This document shows positions 1 to 9,456 of a stretch of DNA of 64,000 nt, piece by piece. The notes below the pieces were generated by a model. That model searched no databases and was not told the DNA's origin. It saw only the letters and a list, made by a program, of their open reading frames with translations. Made by a program: the position numbers and the translations under genes. Source of the stretch: Acidiphilium sp. Its GTDB lineage: Bacteria > Pseudomonadota > Alphaproteobacteria > Acetobacterales > Acetobacteraceae. The DNA is taken from contig JAQTXH010000008.1 of NCBI GenBank assembly GCA_028688905.1, positions 1 to 64,000 of the forward strand, written 5' to 3'. Every line of letters begins with the position of its first letter. Position 1 is the first letter of the stretch.

Positions 1-121
1 CGAGTATCGGTTCAATCGCCGATACGATCTCGCCAGCATGATCCCGCGACTCAGTTGGGCCTCGGTCCAAACGCCGCCTATGCCATATCGCCTGCTCAAA
101 TTGGCAGAGGTTCATGGGTAA
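1..121 (+). pseudogene. IS1595-family transposase, 3' stump
   Basis: The first 121 bases repeat the last part of the intact IS1595 transposase at 43.0-43.9 kb almost base for base, ending in the same C-terminal residues (LLKLAEVHG) and stop. One substitution changes RLGWAS to RLSWAS. The reading frame runs from base 2. The terminal sequence TGGGTAAGCAGG follows at 115-126. The 5' part lies outside the window, so I cannot tell whether this is a fragment or the end of a complete element. Confidence 0.85.
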
Positions 122-312
122 GCAGGTCGGATTTTATCGCGGAGTGGACGCTGAAGGTGCAAAATCTTCAAAATCCAATCGGGCATTCCGCCCAGTTCCA
201 AGCTCCCCAGGCCAAATTTCTGCGGTGGCAGTCAGCAGATCACAACGCCGTGCACCCCCCTTGGCGACGCGTTGATCGAGGATCATTCTGCCTCCTCATC
301 AACACGGTACAC

Positions 313-587
313 ATGTTCGATCGCCGTACCTTGCTACGTTGTTGTACTCTGACGACCATCACCAATTTGGCGTTTGCCCTCATCGCTACATGTCCGCCGA
401 GGCCGCAACTATGATCTCCAAACGTTCGGCCGGCTCCCGGGACAGGACACATCAAGGCAATCTTTGTGCCGCTTGCTGTATGTTCAAAGTTGGCCAACCC
501 GACCGCTGCACCATGAGCGGAGGCATCATCAATCCGCATGGTTGCTGCAAGTACTGTCGGGCATACACCGACGATACCAGTAGCTGA
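313..587 (+). pseudogene. HiPIP-like periplasmic iron-sulfur protein, frameshifted
   Basis: High-potential iron-sulfur proteins carry a 4Fe-4S cluster on four Cys and pass electrons in the periplasm. In frame from about 390 to 587 the translation contains LCAACCMF, PDRC and HGCCKY, the C-x2-C...C...C spacing of a small HiPIP, although the Trp usually found before the last ligand (GWC) is Cys here. The expected signal peptide is in another frame: ATG at 313 gives MFDRRTLLR, a twin-arginine-like start followed by a hydrophobic stretch, which runs into a stop at 414. A net -1 (or +2) shift around 385-395 would join them. No ribosome binding site is visible before 313. The neighbouring cytochrome c and SCO genes fit a periplasmic electron-transfer context. 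Family assignment is moderate, disruption is clear. Confidence 0.55.
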
Positions 588-598
588 TCGGAGGGATC

Positions 599-955
599 GT
601 GCGTGTTTTATTGCGATATTTCATTGGCACTTTATTGGTGGTCTCCTTCATGAGCCGTGCATATGCAGCATCCTGGCCTCCGAATGGGCAGGCAATCGCG
701 GAGCACGGAATCTCGCCAGACATTCGAGCGTGCACAACCTGCCACGGAAGCTCTTTCTCTGGCGATGCCGCCAAGCGCGCACCCTCGCTGCGCGGCAAAT
801 CGGCGGCTGATCTCATGGACGATCTCTCCGTGGAGGCTGCGAACCGGAGGGATCACTCCAAAATGGCGGCAATTGCCCAGCATCTCGATATGGCCCAACG
901 CGCGGCAGTCACCGCGTATATTGCCAGCCTTTCTCCGAGGACACCGACACAATGA
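599..955 (+). CDS. small periplasmic c-type cytochrome
   Basis: A 118-residue class I cytochrome c-like protein. It starts at GTG 599, preceded by a close GGAGGG. Residues 1-23 form a signal peptide (hydrophobic core, AYAASW cleavage region). One heme-binding CTTCH motif lies near residue 43, and a possible Met axial ligand lies in the second half (several Met between residues 80 and 97). The size matches the c553/c5-like family that shuttles electrons in the periplasm. Its stop overlaps the next start by ATGA (952-955), so it is probably co-translated with the SCO protein, which delivers copper to a terminal oxidase or acts as a thiol reductant. The specific partner is unknown. Confidence 0.8.
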   Translation: MRVLLRYFIGTLLVVSFMSRAYAASWPPNGQAIAEHGISPDIRACTTCHGSSFSGDAAKRAPSLRGKSAADLMDDLSVEAANRRDHSKMAAIAQHLDMAQRAAVTAYIASLSPRTPTQ

Positions 956-1623
956 GTGAAATTCACAACGCCATGTGTCGCCGGCACCTCGGCGCGTTTG
1001 TTGGTGCGTCGGTTATGCTAGCCGCCCTGCCTGTGAGCGCGCGCGCGGAGAACGTCGGCTTACACGTCCAAGCGGCCAATGCGGCCAGCATTCCCGGCAT
1101 CATCAATGTGCATGGGCATCTCCCTCATCTGGCCTTCAAGATGAAGCGTGTCTCTGACAACAAGGTCGTCTCCGCCAGCGCTTATCGTGGTGACGTTGTT
1201 ATTGTTTATTTTGGATTCACCCGATGCCCCGACACCTGCCCGCTGACCACATTAAACGCCGCCCGTTTGTTCGGGCTGCTCGGTGCGGACAAATCGCGAA
1301 CCAGATTCCTGTTTGTCACGGTCGATCTTGAATATGACACGCCTAAGCGTCTGAAAGATTACCTCGCCAAATTTGGGCCGCCGCCATATATCGACGGTCT
1401 CTATGGCACACCGGCGGAACTCAATGCTTTCGCCAAGCGGTACGGGGTCTATTTCAAGGCACCGACGGGAGCCGGCTCGCCTGATCCGCTATCAGCGATC
1501 CAGCATAGCGGTGCAGTGTATCTGTTTGGACCGCACGGTGAGGCACTGGCGATTATTAACGACCTCGGCGGCGCGCATCCGCATCTTCATGCGCTTGCCA
1601 ATAAAATCAGGGAAATACTCTGA
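952..1623 (+). CDS. SCO1/SenC family protein
   Basis: A 223-residue SCO/SenC/PrrC family protein, a thioredoxin-fold periplasmic copper chaperone or thiol-disulfide protein linked to cytochrome oxidase assembly. Residues 8-32 form an export signal with a SARAEN cleavage-like end. The copper-binding CPDTCP motif is near residue 96, after the conserved FGFTRCPD block. The distal His ligand is probably in the IQHSG segment near residue 183. The length is normal for the family. It overlaps the upstream cytochrome c gene by four bases, which suggests one transcript and a shared role in a respiratory or redox pathway. Confidence 0.9.
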   Translation: MSEIHNAMCRRHLGAFVGASVMLAALPVSARAENVGLHVQAANAASIPGIINVHGHLPHLAFKMKRVSDNKVVSASAYRGDVVIVYFGFTRCPDTCPLTTLNAARLFGLLGADKSRTRFLFVTVDLEYDTPKRLKDYLAKFGPPPYIDGLYGTPAELNAFAKRYGVYFKAPTGAGSPDPLSAIQHSGAVYLFGPHGEALAIINDLGGAHPHLHALANKIREIL

Positions 1624-1820
1624 ACGGAGCGCAAACTCGCTTCGCCATTTTCCGAAACCGTGGGTAGAGGTATCAGCACCGAACCAACTTCTTACCGCCA
1701 AGCAGCCACTGTTGAGTTGGCTCCACGCTCGATCACGTTCAAGGTCGATGCGTTCTCATGCCCGGCCTCGCGTCGCGCGCGAATTTTGTGAACATTTTCT
1801 CTCGAAGGAGACAAATCGCA

Positions 1821-3122
1821 GTGAAAGCGGTGAAGCGAAATCTGATCTTTGTTGTAGCCGCGATTATAACCGGGCTGATCTCGATTGCGTTCGGAATCGG
1901 AGTGACGCGCGCCAGCGCCCTCTTCGCCCATGTTACCACCCACCGGCTGTGGCTGACGCTGCTGCTATGCCCGATCGGGTTGGCCGGGATTGTGTTCTTG
2001 ACCCGCACGGTGTTTCCCGGCGCGCAAGGGTCGGGCATCCCACAAGCGATGGCTGCCTTGTCGATGGAGAACCCGACAGACATCGACACCGTGCTGTCGG
2101 TGCGTATCGCCGTGGGTAAATTTCTGCTGACCCTTGCCGGTTTCGCGGTAGGAGCCTCGATCGGCAAGGAAGGCCCAACCGTACAGATCGGCTGTGCCGC
2201 GATGAATATTTGTGGCCGGCTCGGATTGGAGCGTAGCCACGCCCTTCAACGCTTGCTGATCCTGGCCGGCGGGGCGGCGGGCATTACCTGCGCGTTCAAC
2301 GCGCCGATCGCCGGCATCTTGTTCGCGATCGAGGAGATGGTCGGCAGCTTTGACGATCGTCTGGCACGCTCGATTATCCTCGCCGCCTTTGCGAGCGGGA
2401 TCACGCTTCTGCTTCTGCTCGGCTACCAGCCCTATTTTGGCTTCTCTCATGCCACAATGCCGCTTGGGCTAATCTGGCTGCTCGTCCCGCTTTGCGCGGT
2501 GATCGGGGGAGTCACGGGTGGTGCATTTGCACAAGTGCTGGTTACCCCAGCGCGGTTCATGCCAGGGCCAGTCAACCGTCTTGCAAAACATCACCCCGTT
2601 GGGTTCGCGTTGCTGTGCGGCTTTGTACTGGCAGGACTTGGCCTGATTTCACACGGGCAGGTCTTCGATGCGAGCTACGGCGAGGCGCGTGAGGCACTGA
2701 CCAAGGGAGTGCTGCCGCCATTCGACTTCGCGCCGCTTAAGTTCCTCGCGACACTCGTTTCCTATCTTTCAGGAATTCCGGGAGGTATTTTTGCTCCCTC
2801 ACTGGCGGTAGGCGTGGGTGTTGGTACGATATTCAGCCACTTGGTGCCAGGTGCCCCGGTGACTGCCTTCGCGATGGTAGGGATGGCAGGCTATTTCTCG
2901 GGCGTGGTCCAATCGCCACTGACCGCAACCGCGATCGTAATCGAGATGACCAGCAATCCAGCAATGACTGTCCCGGTCGGCATCGCCGCGATCCTTGGCA
3001 CGATGGCCTCGCGATTGGTCTGCAAGGAACCTGTCTATCACGCCATGGCACACCAATTCCTTCGCGCAGTCGAACATAAACCGATCGCCCAACCGAATAC
3101 GGCAGGCGTCAGTCCGGAATAA
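1821..3122 (+). CDS. CLC-family chloride channel/antiporter
   Basis: A CLC voltage-gated chloride channel or Cl-/H+ antiporter in the inner membrane. The three anion-pathway signatures are present: GSGIP near residue 72, GKEGP near residue 115, and GGIFAPSL near residue 325. Many hydrophobic helices run through the chain. The open frame begins at 1758, but the GTG at 1821 has AAGGAG ten bases upstream (1805-1810) and gives a conventional 433-residue protein, so I chose it. No cytoplasmic CBS pair follows the membrane domain. In acidophiles such proteins are often linked to acid tolerance. That role is inference from family knowledge. Confidence 0.9.
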   Translation: MKAVKRNLIFVVAAIITGLISIAFGIGVTRASALFAHVTTHRLWLTLLLCPIGLAGIVFLTRTVFPGAQGSGIPQAMAALSMENPTDIDTVLSVRIAVGKFLLTLAGFAVGASIGKEGPTVQIGCAAMNICGRLGLERSHALQRLLILAGGAAGITCAFNAPIAGILFAIEEMVGSFDDRLARSIILAAFASGITLLLLLGYQPYFGFSHATMPLGLIWLLVPLCAVIGGVTGGAFAQVLVTPARFMPGPVNRLAKHHPVGFALLCGFVLAGLGLISHGQVFDASYGEAREALTKGVLPPFDFAPLKFLATLVSYLSGIPGGIFAPSLAVGVGVGTIFSHLVPGAPVTAFAMVGMAGYFSGVVQSPLTATAIVIEMTSNPAMTVPVGIAAILGTMASRLVCKEPVYHAMAHQFLRAVEHKPIAQPNTAGVSPE

Positions 3123-3228
3123 GAAATCATGATCCTCACGAATCCCCCCATTTTCCATAGGTCAAGGTATTGCGCCGATTCGCTGCGATTCTCTACCAAG
3201 CGTTGGAATGCATGGATGAGGGTGGATC

Positions 3229-3595
3229 ATGGGAATTGCAGCATCGAAAAAGCGTGATGGTGGGCGGTTGAAGGACATCCGCGCATTCATTGACGAGTTG
3301 TATGCCCACGATCTCCACGCCAAACGCGTTGACTCCCTGTCTGCTGCGACACTGGGCGTGATGACCGGCGCGTCGCTCGCCGTCGCGATGATCGGTCAGG
3401 CGTTGGCACAGGCGCGCGGGCTGGTGACCAAGCACGCGATCAAGCAGGTTGATCGCATGCTCAGTAACGAGAGTATCGACGCCTGGGAAAGCTTCGCCCG
3501 TTGGGTACCGCATCTGGTGGGTTCGCAGACCGACATCGTCGTTGCCATGGACTGGACGGATTTCGACGGTGACGATCAGTGGCTTTGCTATCGAA
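3229..3595 (+). pseudogene. IS4-type transposase, N-terminal fragment
   Basis: About 120 residues resemble the N-terminus of an IS4-family DDE transposase, including the first catalytic-Asp segment VVAMDWTDFDGDDQ. The frame then runs into the left terminal repeat of an IS21-type element starting at 3596. The rest of the transposase is missing, so the IS21 insertion or a later deletion removed it. The ATG at 3229 is preceded by GAGGGTGGATC. Product identity rests on general resemblance, not a full-length match. Confidence 0.6.
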
Positions 3596-3634
3596 TTCTG
3601 GCCCAGCAGTGCTGGCGAATTTTGGCCCACCTCC
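3596..3634 (+). repeat. IS21-type terminal repeat (left end)
   Basis: Two spaced copies of TGGCCCA, the second within TTTTGGCCCACCTCC, mark the left end of the IS21-like element carrying istA at 3679. The same arrangement, with a few substitutions, appears at 43936-43974. Confidence 0.7.
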
Positions 3635-3678
3635 ATCGTCGAACGTAGGGTCTCCTCGGCACGATCGAGGAGCCATTC

Positions 3679-4923
3679 ATGGACTGGAAGACCAAAGTGG
3701 AATTATTCGAGCAGCTTCGTCGGGAGCATGAGTTTGGGATCGGCACGGTAGCCGGTGTTGCGGCAAAATTTGGGGTTCATCGGCGGATGGTCCGCCAGGC
3801 GCTGGCGGGTGCGGTGCCGCCTGTGCATCAGTATCCGGTGCGGGTGAAGCCGAAGCTGGATGCTGTGGTGGCGTTCATCGACGGTGTTTTGGAGGCGGAT
3901 CAGCGGGCGCCGCGCAAGCAGAGGCACACGGCGCGGCGGATTTACCGGCGGATCCTGACCGAGTTTCCCGGCATCTCGGTCGCGGAATCGACGGTGCGCA
4001 ACCATGTGCGTGAGCGCAAGCACCAGATCGGGTTGATCAGGCGCGAGACGTTCGTGCCGCAGAGTTACGAGCTGGGCCAGGAGGCGCAGGTCGATTGGTA
4101 TGAAGCCTGGGTCGATTTCGATGGTGAGCGCACCAAGGTGCAGGTCTTCGCGATGCGCTCGATGGCGAGCGGGGCGGCGTTTCACCGGGCGTATCGCAGC
4201 GCGACGCAGCAGGCGTTTCTCGAAGCGCACGAGATGGCGTTCGCGTATTTCGGCGGGGTCTTCCGCCTGCTGCGGTATGACAATCTGGCGAGTGCGGTGC
4301 GCAAGATCCTGCGCGGCCATCGGCGCGAGGAGACGGTGCGGTTCGTGGCGTTCCGCTCGCATTGGCGGTTCAGCGCTGAATTCTGCAATCCGGCTCAGGG
4401 TCATGAGAAGGGCGGCATCGAGGGCGAAGGTGGATACTTCCGGCGCAATCATCTGGTGCCGGTCCCCGCCATGGCCGATCTCGATGCGCTGAACGCCAGT
4501 CTGCTCGCCAATTGCCGGGTTGATGAAGCGCGCGTTCTGGCCGGGCGGATCGACGCGGTGGGCACCACGATGAATGTGGAGCGCGACTATCTGCTGCCAT
4601 GCGCGACCGAGGAGTTCGACATCGCCGAGATCGCCTTCCCGCTGGTCGACAAGCAAGGCTGCGTCCTGGTGAAGACGAATTTCTACTCGGTGCCGGTGAA
4701 GGTCGGTACAAGGGTGGAGGCGCGGATCCGGCCGCTGCATGTCGAGATCTGGTACGCCGGCAAGCAGATTGCCCGCCACGAGCGTTGCCATCAGCGGTGC
4801 CAGCATGTGCTCGACCTCGAGCATTATCTCGAGGTGCTGAACCACAAGCCAGGCGCGTTCGCGGGCTCCAAGCCCTTGGCGCAATGGCGCGCCGCAGGCC
4901 GCTGGCCCGACAGCTATGTGTAG
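3679..4923 (+). CDS. istA: IS21-family transposase IstA, C-terminally short
   Basis: IstA is the DDE transposase of IS21 elements and works with the AAA ATPase IstB. The 414-residue product has an N-terminal helix-turn-helix ([19 protein letters not shown] region), the first catalytic Asp in [11 protein letters not shown], a YDNLASAV segment around the second, and a GHEKGGIEG segment around the third. It begins at ATG 3679 with GAGGAG upstream. It stops after the segment that usually leads into the last 80-100 residues of IstA, and no istB follows on this strand. The element is therefore incomplete. The block after the stop belongs to an unrelated opposite-strand gene. Confidence 0.85.
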   Translation: MDWKTKVELFEQLRREHEFGIGTVAGVAAKFGVHRRMVRQALAGAVPPVHQYPVRVKPKLDAVVAFIDGVLEADQRAPRKQRHTARRIYRRILTEFPGISVAESTVRNHVRERKHQIGLIRRETFVPQSYELGQEAQVDWYEAWVDFDGERTKVQVFAMRSMASGAAFHRAYRSATQQAFLEAHEMAFAYFGGVFRLLRYDNLASAVRKILRGHRREETVRFVAFRSHWRFSAEFCNPAQGHEKGGIEGEGGYFRRNHLVPVPAMADLDALNASLLANCRVDEARVLAGRIDAVGTTMNVERDYLLPCATEEFDIAEIAFPLVDKQGCVLVKTNFYSVPVKVGTRVEARIRPLHVEIWYAGKQIARHERCHQRCQHVLDLEHYLEVLNHKPGAFAGSKPLAQWRAAGRWPDSYV

Positions 4924-5092
4924 CGGCTTGCAATGATGATCGTCCGGACGCGCAATAAAGAGGCGTTTCGCGCTCGGATTGAGTGAGACATTCGCGGTCG
5001 GCGGCCACAGGCTCGTTGAGACGCAAATCACAATCCGTGCGACGGACGCGAGATGTTCGGCGACCGGCGCAGGATATCGGAATCAGGGCAGG

Positions 5093-5749
5093 TCAGAGCG
5101 GCAATCCGGCCGCGCGCATGTCGTCGGTGAGTTCGCGGGCACGGGCCGGATCGAGCCCGCCCCGGAGAAGTTTGCGGATTTCCGCCGGCTTGGCGTCGAA
5201 CTGGTCGGCCAGGCTCTTCGTATCGTATCCGTGTCGGGTGAGCTGGGGTTCGAGGTCGTCGATCTGACGTGACAGCACGCCCTCGATGGTCGCGGCATCG
5301 ATTGGTTTCACGCTTGCCTCGAAGCCCGCCTCGAATGCACGCACCATGTGACGGCCGATCTGGAGTGGGGTCTTGAGCTTGGCGGCGAGCAGGATCGCGC
5401 CGTCTTCGGTCAGCACAGCATCAGGCTCGATCCCCGGCGACAGCGCGGTGCGCAGCGCCCAGTCGATATAGTCGCGCTGTCGATCGCGCAGGCCGCCAAA
5501 CTCGAACACCGTCGTCCGGTCCCCGATTTCTTCCATTAGCGGGCGCTTGAGATCGTTGCGCAATTTCGGGTGGCCGACGAGGATCACGGCCAGTTGACCG
5601 CCGCCCTCGGTAACAAGCTCGACGAGGCGCTTGAGTGCGGTCAACGTCTTGGGGTGGAGATCATGCGCATCGTCGACGAACAGCGCGACGGGGCGTTTTG
5701 CCTTGCGGAACAGCTCCTGCAAATCGCGTTCGCGCCGCTCGGACTGACT
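5093..5749 (-). pseudogene. ExeA/TniB-like AAA ATPase of a transposon, 5'-truncated
   Basis: The frame encodes the C-terminal ~215 residues of an AAA ATPase of the ExeA-like group that accompanies DDE integrases in some transposons. Visible are the Walker B-like stretch VALFVDDAHDLH, the LVGHPKLRNDL block and the family C-terminal region ending in MRAAGLPL. The Walker A part is absent because the reading frame is cut at 5749, exactly where the inverted repeat of the Tn3-family transposon begins. The TTG at 5722 could serve as a start, but the frame clearly continued upstream (SERRERDLQEL). Confidence 0.75.
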
Positions 5750-5794
5750 GGGGTCCAGACACGAAAGTGCATTTTATGTACGCTAGACGTGAAC
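5750..5794 (+). repeat. Tn3-family inverted repeat, left end
   Basis: It starts with GGGG and matches the reverse complement of 12459-12503 except at two positions. This is the usual form of a Tn3-family terminal repeat, here extended beyond 38 bases. Confidence 0.9.
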
Positions 5795-5805
5795 GGACAG
5801 GGAAC

Positions 5806-8781
5806 TCAGGCGACCAGGAGTGATGGCGGACGCCTGAGAGGTCGAAGTTCGCCAGGAGCCGGTTGCCGCTGATCGTTCCAGACATAATCACCTGTGAGGC
5901 TGATGTGCTCCCATCCGAGTGGCACGGTGTGTTTCTTGATTTCCGGTGCCAATGGTTCCCCTCGCTGATCGAGGCTGTCAAACGCCGCGGCGAGGTAGCG
6001 CGAATTCCATAGGATGATGGCTGCGACCAGGAGGTTGAGCCCGGATGCACGAAAAACCTGGTTCTCGAATTGCCGATCGCGCAGTTCGCCTAGCCGGTTG
6101 AAGAATATCGCACGGGCAAGCGCGTTGCGGGCCTCACCTTTGTTCAGGCCGGCATGGGCACGCCGGCGAAGATCGAGGTTTCGAATCCAATCCAAGGTGA
6201 ACAGGGTCCTTTCCAAGCGGCCGACCTCGCGCAGGGCAATGGCAAGACCGTTCTGGCGTGGGAAAGCGGCTAGGCGGCGCAGCATCGCCGATGCGGTTGT
6301 GGTGCCGGCATGGATGGAAGTTCCCATCCGGAGAAGATCGTTCCAGTTGGTCTCGACATGGGCGATATCGAGCGTGCCGCCAACCATCGGTTCGAGCACG
6401 GGGTCCACGGTCATCCCCGGAAGGAGGTAGAGGCGGCGATCCTTGATGTCGCGCAGTCGCGGCGCGAAGCGGAATCCAAAGAAAGGGCAGACACCAAAAA
6501 CGTGATCGGTCGCGCCTCCAGTGTCCGTGTAGTGCTCGCTGATCTGCAAGCCGGTTTGATGATAGAGTAGGCCGTCGAGCACATGTGGTGCCTCGCTGGC
6601 GGTCGCGGCAATGACCTTGGTGTGGAATGGGCCGAACTGGTCGGAGATATGGGTGTAGAATGCGACCCCAGGCTCATTGCCATGGCGGGCATTGATGTCA
6701 CCAATTCCAGCACCTTGGCTGCCTGCCTGAAAATATTGCCCATCGGATGACGAGGTCGTGCCGTCGCCCCACAGCCGGGCGATCGGCAAAGCGCGATGTG
6801 CTTCGATCAGTCTCGTCAATGCGGCAGTGTAGGTTTCTTCCCGGACGTGCCAGTCATGAACCCAGGCGAGTTGCCGCAACGTAACGCCGCGACAGGTTTC
6901 AGCCATTCGTGTCAGCCCGAGATTGATGCCATCTGCAAGAACCGCCGCGAGAAGAACGTTACGGTCATCGGCCGATCGGCCATTCCGCTGATGGGTGAAG
7001 CAGGCCGAGAAGCCGGTCCATGCATCGACTTCAAGCAGCAGGTCGGTGATTTTCACGCGGGGCACCAAGCTGTAGGCCGCGTCTCGCGCCGCTTCGGCCT
7101 TGTCCGGCATGTTGGCGCGCAGAGGGGAAATTTTCAGCTCGCCGTCCGTGATGGTGGCGTCGGGCAAACTGCCAGCCTTCGCCAAGCTGGTTACGACATC
7201 GAGATCCTGTTTCAGGGCCTCTCCGCGCCCGGCAATATACGAGGTGAACACGGGATCGATGGCGAGGGGCAAGGGGCCGGCCGCTTTCATCGCATCGAAG
7301 GTCGGCTGCGGGATCAGGGTGGCTTCAAGGGCCTGATACTGGCGGCTACCCTCGACCCAGATATCACCAGCACGAAGTCGCTCCCGCAATTCCCAGATCG
7401 CACAAATTTCGTAGGCGCGGCGGTCGATCTCGCCCTGCCGGATGACGAAAGACCGCCAGGATCGACGGACAAAACCGGTCGGCACCGTTGCTGGCAAAAC
7501 CCGTTTGCCGGTGCGCCATGCTTCGCGGATCAAGCCGATCGCTTTGAGCAGGCTGGTCGCACTTTCTGCCCCCTGAAGCGAAACCGTTTCCAGCAGCGCC
7601 GGGACAAATTTCCGGATCGTTGCGTATCTGCCGAGCAATTCCGATCGACTGTCGGCTGCATCCGGTGCGGTCAGAGCGCGAGCTTCGGTGACACATTTGA
7701 CGAACCGCGCCCAAGAGAGGTGCTGTTCGATTGCCGCGATGGGATCTTGCCCGGAGTCTCGTGCCGTGATCACGGCATTGCAGGCACCGGCCAGCGTCTT
7801 CAGATGCGCACGCAGGTCGCCGGCGGATTGCAGCGTCTTTTCCTCGGCGTTCCGTTCGGCCTTGCGACCGAAACTGCCGATCAACTTCTCGAACATGAAC
7901 AGCGCCGCGTCGATCAGTCGTGATTCCAGCCGTGTGACCGTCGCGGCCAGCACGGCATGGCGTCGTGCTGGGGCAAGTTCGGCCAGGTGCTGGGTGGTCA
8001 TGCGCAACCCTTCATCGGCCATCCGCTCGAAGACGACCGCCGGCACAACGGGATCACGATCTTTCTTCAATCCGATCCCCCGGACGAACCGGATTCGCTC
8101 GAGGATGGCGAGGACGTTCCGGCCGGCCGGTGATTGGGGCGCGATTCGCAACCAAGCGAGCGAGGTGATGTGACTCTCGGTCCGTCGTTGTAGCAGCGCA
8201 TCAAGGGCCTGGCGTTGCGCGACAGTCAACGTGTCGATGACCGCGCGATGGCTGATGCGTTCGGCGTCGCTACGGGCTTGGTGAATGGCGCGTTCTATCA
8301 CGATTGGCGGCGGCAGAAGAATGCGCCGCTGCCGCAATTCGTCCAAGGCAAGCGATATCAGCCGTCCCGGCCGCCGATCGATCTGGGCCGCCGGGGTCAA
8401 CCACGCCACCAGTTCGCCAAAGGTCCCATCGCCGAAGACGCGATAGCCGCAGGTCGTCGTCAACTCGGCCAGATGCTTGCGGCGCGTTTCATCGCGCCGC
8501 CCATAAGCGGTGAACGCGCTACGGCGAACGCCGAGTTGACGCGCGACGAAAGCGATGATCGGTGCTGGCGGCGTTTCTCCGGCGGCCAGAACGCGGCCGG
8601 GACAGCGGAGATAAAGCAGCAGCATGGCAAAGCCGAGTTGGGTCGCCTCGGTACGCCTGCCGCGGATCAACGCCTGGTCTTCGCGGCTGAGCGTGAAATG
8701 GCGAACCATGTCCCGCTCTTCGATGGGCGGCATGAGCAGCCGGTTCCATGCTTCCGCATTCAGCAGCCGACGTCGCGCCAT
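5806..8781 (-). CDS. tnpA: Tn3-family transposase TnpA
   Basis: A 991-residue protein of normal Tn3 TnpA length. It has the N-terminal DUF4158-like region (RHFTLSREDQALI) and the long Tn3 DDE domain. Typical blocks are seen: LWGDGTTSSSDGQYF (first Asp), HVFGVCPFFGFRFAPRLRD (second) and the C-terminal LNKGEARNALARAIFFNR with the catalytic Glu. It catalyses replicative transposition at the 5750/12503 inverted repeats. The stop lies 12 bases inside the left repeat. It is divergent from tnpR, with the res-like region between them, as in Tn3 itself. The gene appears intact. Confidence 0.95.
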   Translation of the reverse strand: MARRRLLNAEAWNRLLMPPIEERDMVRHFTLSREDQALIRGRRTEATQLGFAMLLLYLRCPGRVLAAGETPPAPIIAFVARQLGVRRSAFTAYGRRDETRRKHLAELTTTCGYRVFGDGTFGELVAWLTPAAQIDRRPGRLISLALDELRQRRILLPPPIVIERAIHQARSDAERISHRAVIDTLTVAQRQALDALLQRRTESHITSLAWLRIAPQSPAGRNVLAILERIRFVRGIGLKKDRDPVVPAVVFERMADEGLRMTTQHLAELAPARRHAVLAATVTRLESRLIDAALFMFEKLIGSFGRKAERNAEEKTLQSAGDLRAHLKTLAGACNAVITARDSGQDPIAAIEQHLSWARFVKCVTEARALTAPDAADSRSELLGRYATIRKFVPALLETVSLQGAESATSLLKAIGLIREAWRTGKRVLPATVPTGFVRRSWRSFVIRQGEIDRRAYEICAIWELRERLRAGDIWVEGSRQYQALEATLIPQPTFDAMKAAGPLPLAIDPVFTSYIAGRGEALKQDLDVVTSLAKAGSLPDATITDGELKISPLRANMPDKAEAARDAAYSLVPRVKITDLLLEVDAWTGFSACFTHQRNGRSADDRNVLLAAVLADGINLGLTRMAETCRGVTLRQLAWVHDWHVREETYTAALTRLIEAHRALPIARLWGDGTTSSSDGQYFQAGSQGAGIGDINARHGNEPGVAFYTHISDQFGPFHTKVIAATASEAPHVLDGLLYHQTGLQISEHYTDTGGATDHVFGVCPFFGFRFAPRLRDIKDRRLYLLPGMTVDPVLEPMVGGTLDIAHVETNWNDLLRMGTSIHAGTTTASAMLRRLAAFPRQNGLAIALREVGRLERTLFTLDWIRNLDLRRRAHAGLNKGEARNALARAIFFNRLGELRDRQFENQVFRASGLNLLVAAIILWNSRYLAAAFDSLDQRGEPLAPEIKKHTVPLGWEHISLTGDYVWNDQRQPAPGELRPLRRPPSLLVA

Positions 8782-8821
8782 CTGGTCTTTCTCCCTGTCC
8801 GTGAAACGATCCTTTGATGGC

Positions 8822-8905
8822 CGACCGATATGTGTCCGTAAACTATGGACATTCTACGGGAATACGGACAAGTTGATTGTCGGACAACAAAACGGACAAA
8901 TCAGC
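8822..8905. promoter_or_regulatory. res site / divergent tnpA-tnpR promoter region
   Basis: The short space between tnpA and tnpR contains repeated TGTCCG/CGGACA half-sites, including TGTCCGTA at 8833-8840 facing TACGGACA at 8863-8870. Two more CGGACA copies lie at 8881-8886 and 8893-8898. This is the expected location and form of a resolvase-binding res site that also represses both genes. Subsite boundaries cannot be set by eye. Confidence 0.65.
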
Positions 8906-8906
8906 G

Positions 8907-9449
8907 ATGACGCGCGTCGGCTACGCCCGGGTTTCGACCAGCGAGCAGGATCTCGCCCTCCAGCATGATGCGTTGGTCGCGGCGAAGTGTGATCGGATTT
9001 TTGAAGATCGCGCGTCGGGCACCAGAACCGATCGTCCTGGGTTGGCCGAAGCCCTGGCCTACTTGCGTGACGGCGATACCTTGGTGGTCTGGAAGCTGGA
9101 CCGGCTGGGGCGGTCGATGTCCCACCTGATCGATACGGTGAAAGGGTTGGATGCCCGCCACATCGGCCTGCACAGTCTTACCGAGCAGATCGATACCGCC
9201 ACGCCAGGCGGCCGGCTGATTTTTCACGTGTTCGGCGCTCTTGGGCAATTTGAGCGTGACCTGATCCGCGAACGGACCCGCGCCGGCCTTCATGCAGCGC
9301 AAGCCCGTGGTCGTCTCGGCGGCAGAAGGCCCGTCGTCACCGAGGACAAGCTCAGGCGGGCACGTGATTTGATCGCCAAAGGGCTTACTGTCCGAGAGGC
9401 TGCGAGCCGCGTCAGGGTCGGGAAAACCGCGCTTTACAAAGCCCTGTAA
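8907..9449 (+). CDS. tnpR: serine resolvase TnpR
   Basis: A 180-residue serine recombinase of the Tn3 resolvase/invertase family that resolves cointegrates at the adjacent res site. The N-terminus MTRVGYARVST carries the catalytic Ser. The family blocks KLDRLGRS and FGALGQFERDLI follow, and the C-terminal helix-turn-helix includes REAASRVRVGKTALYKAL. The open frame extends upstream to a TTG at 8877, but the ATG at 8907 gives the canonical N-terminus. It is divergent from tnpA. Confidence 0.95.
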   Translation: MTRVGYARVSTSEQDLALQHDALVAAKCDRIFEDRASGTRTDRPGLAEALAYLRDGDTLVVWKLDRLGRSMSHLIDTVKGLDARHIGLHSLTEQIDTATPGGRLIFHVFGALGQFERDLIRERTRAGLHAAQARGRLGGRRPVVTEDKLRRARDLIAKGLTVREAASRVRVGKTALYKAL

Positions 9450-9456
9450 CCGAGCG

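Noticed and set aside
3703-5031. A 442-codon minus-strand ORF opposite istA
   Set aside because: It is a shadow of istA. The plus strand has the DDE and HTH motifs and ribosome binding site.
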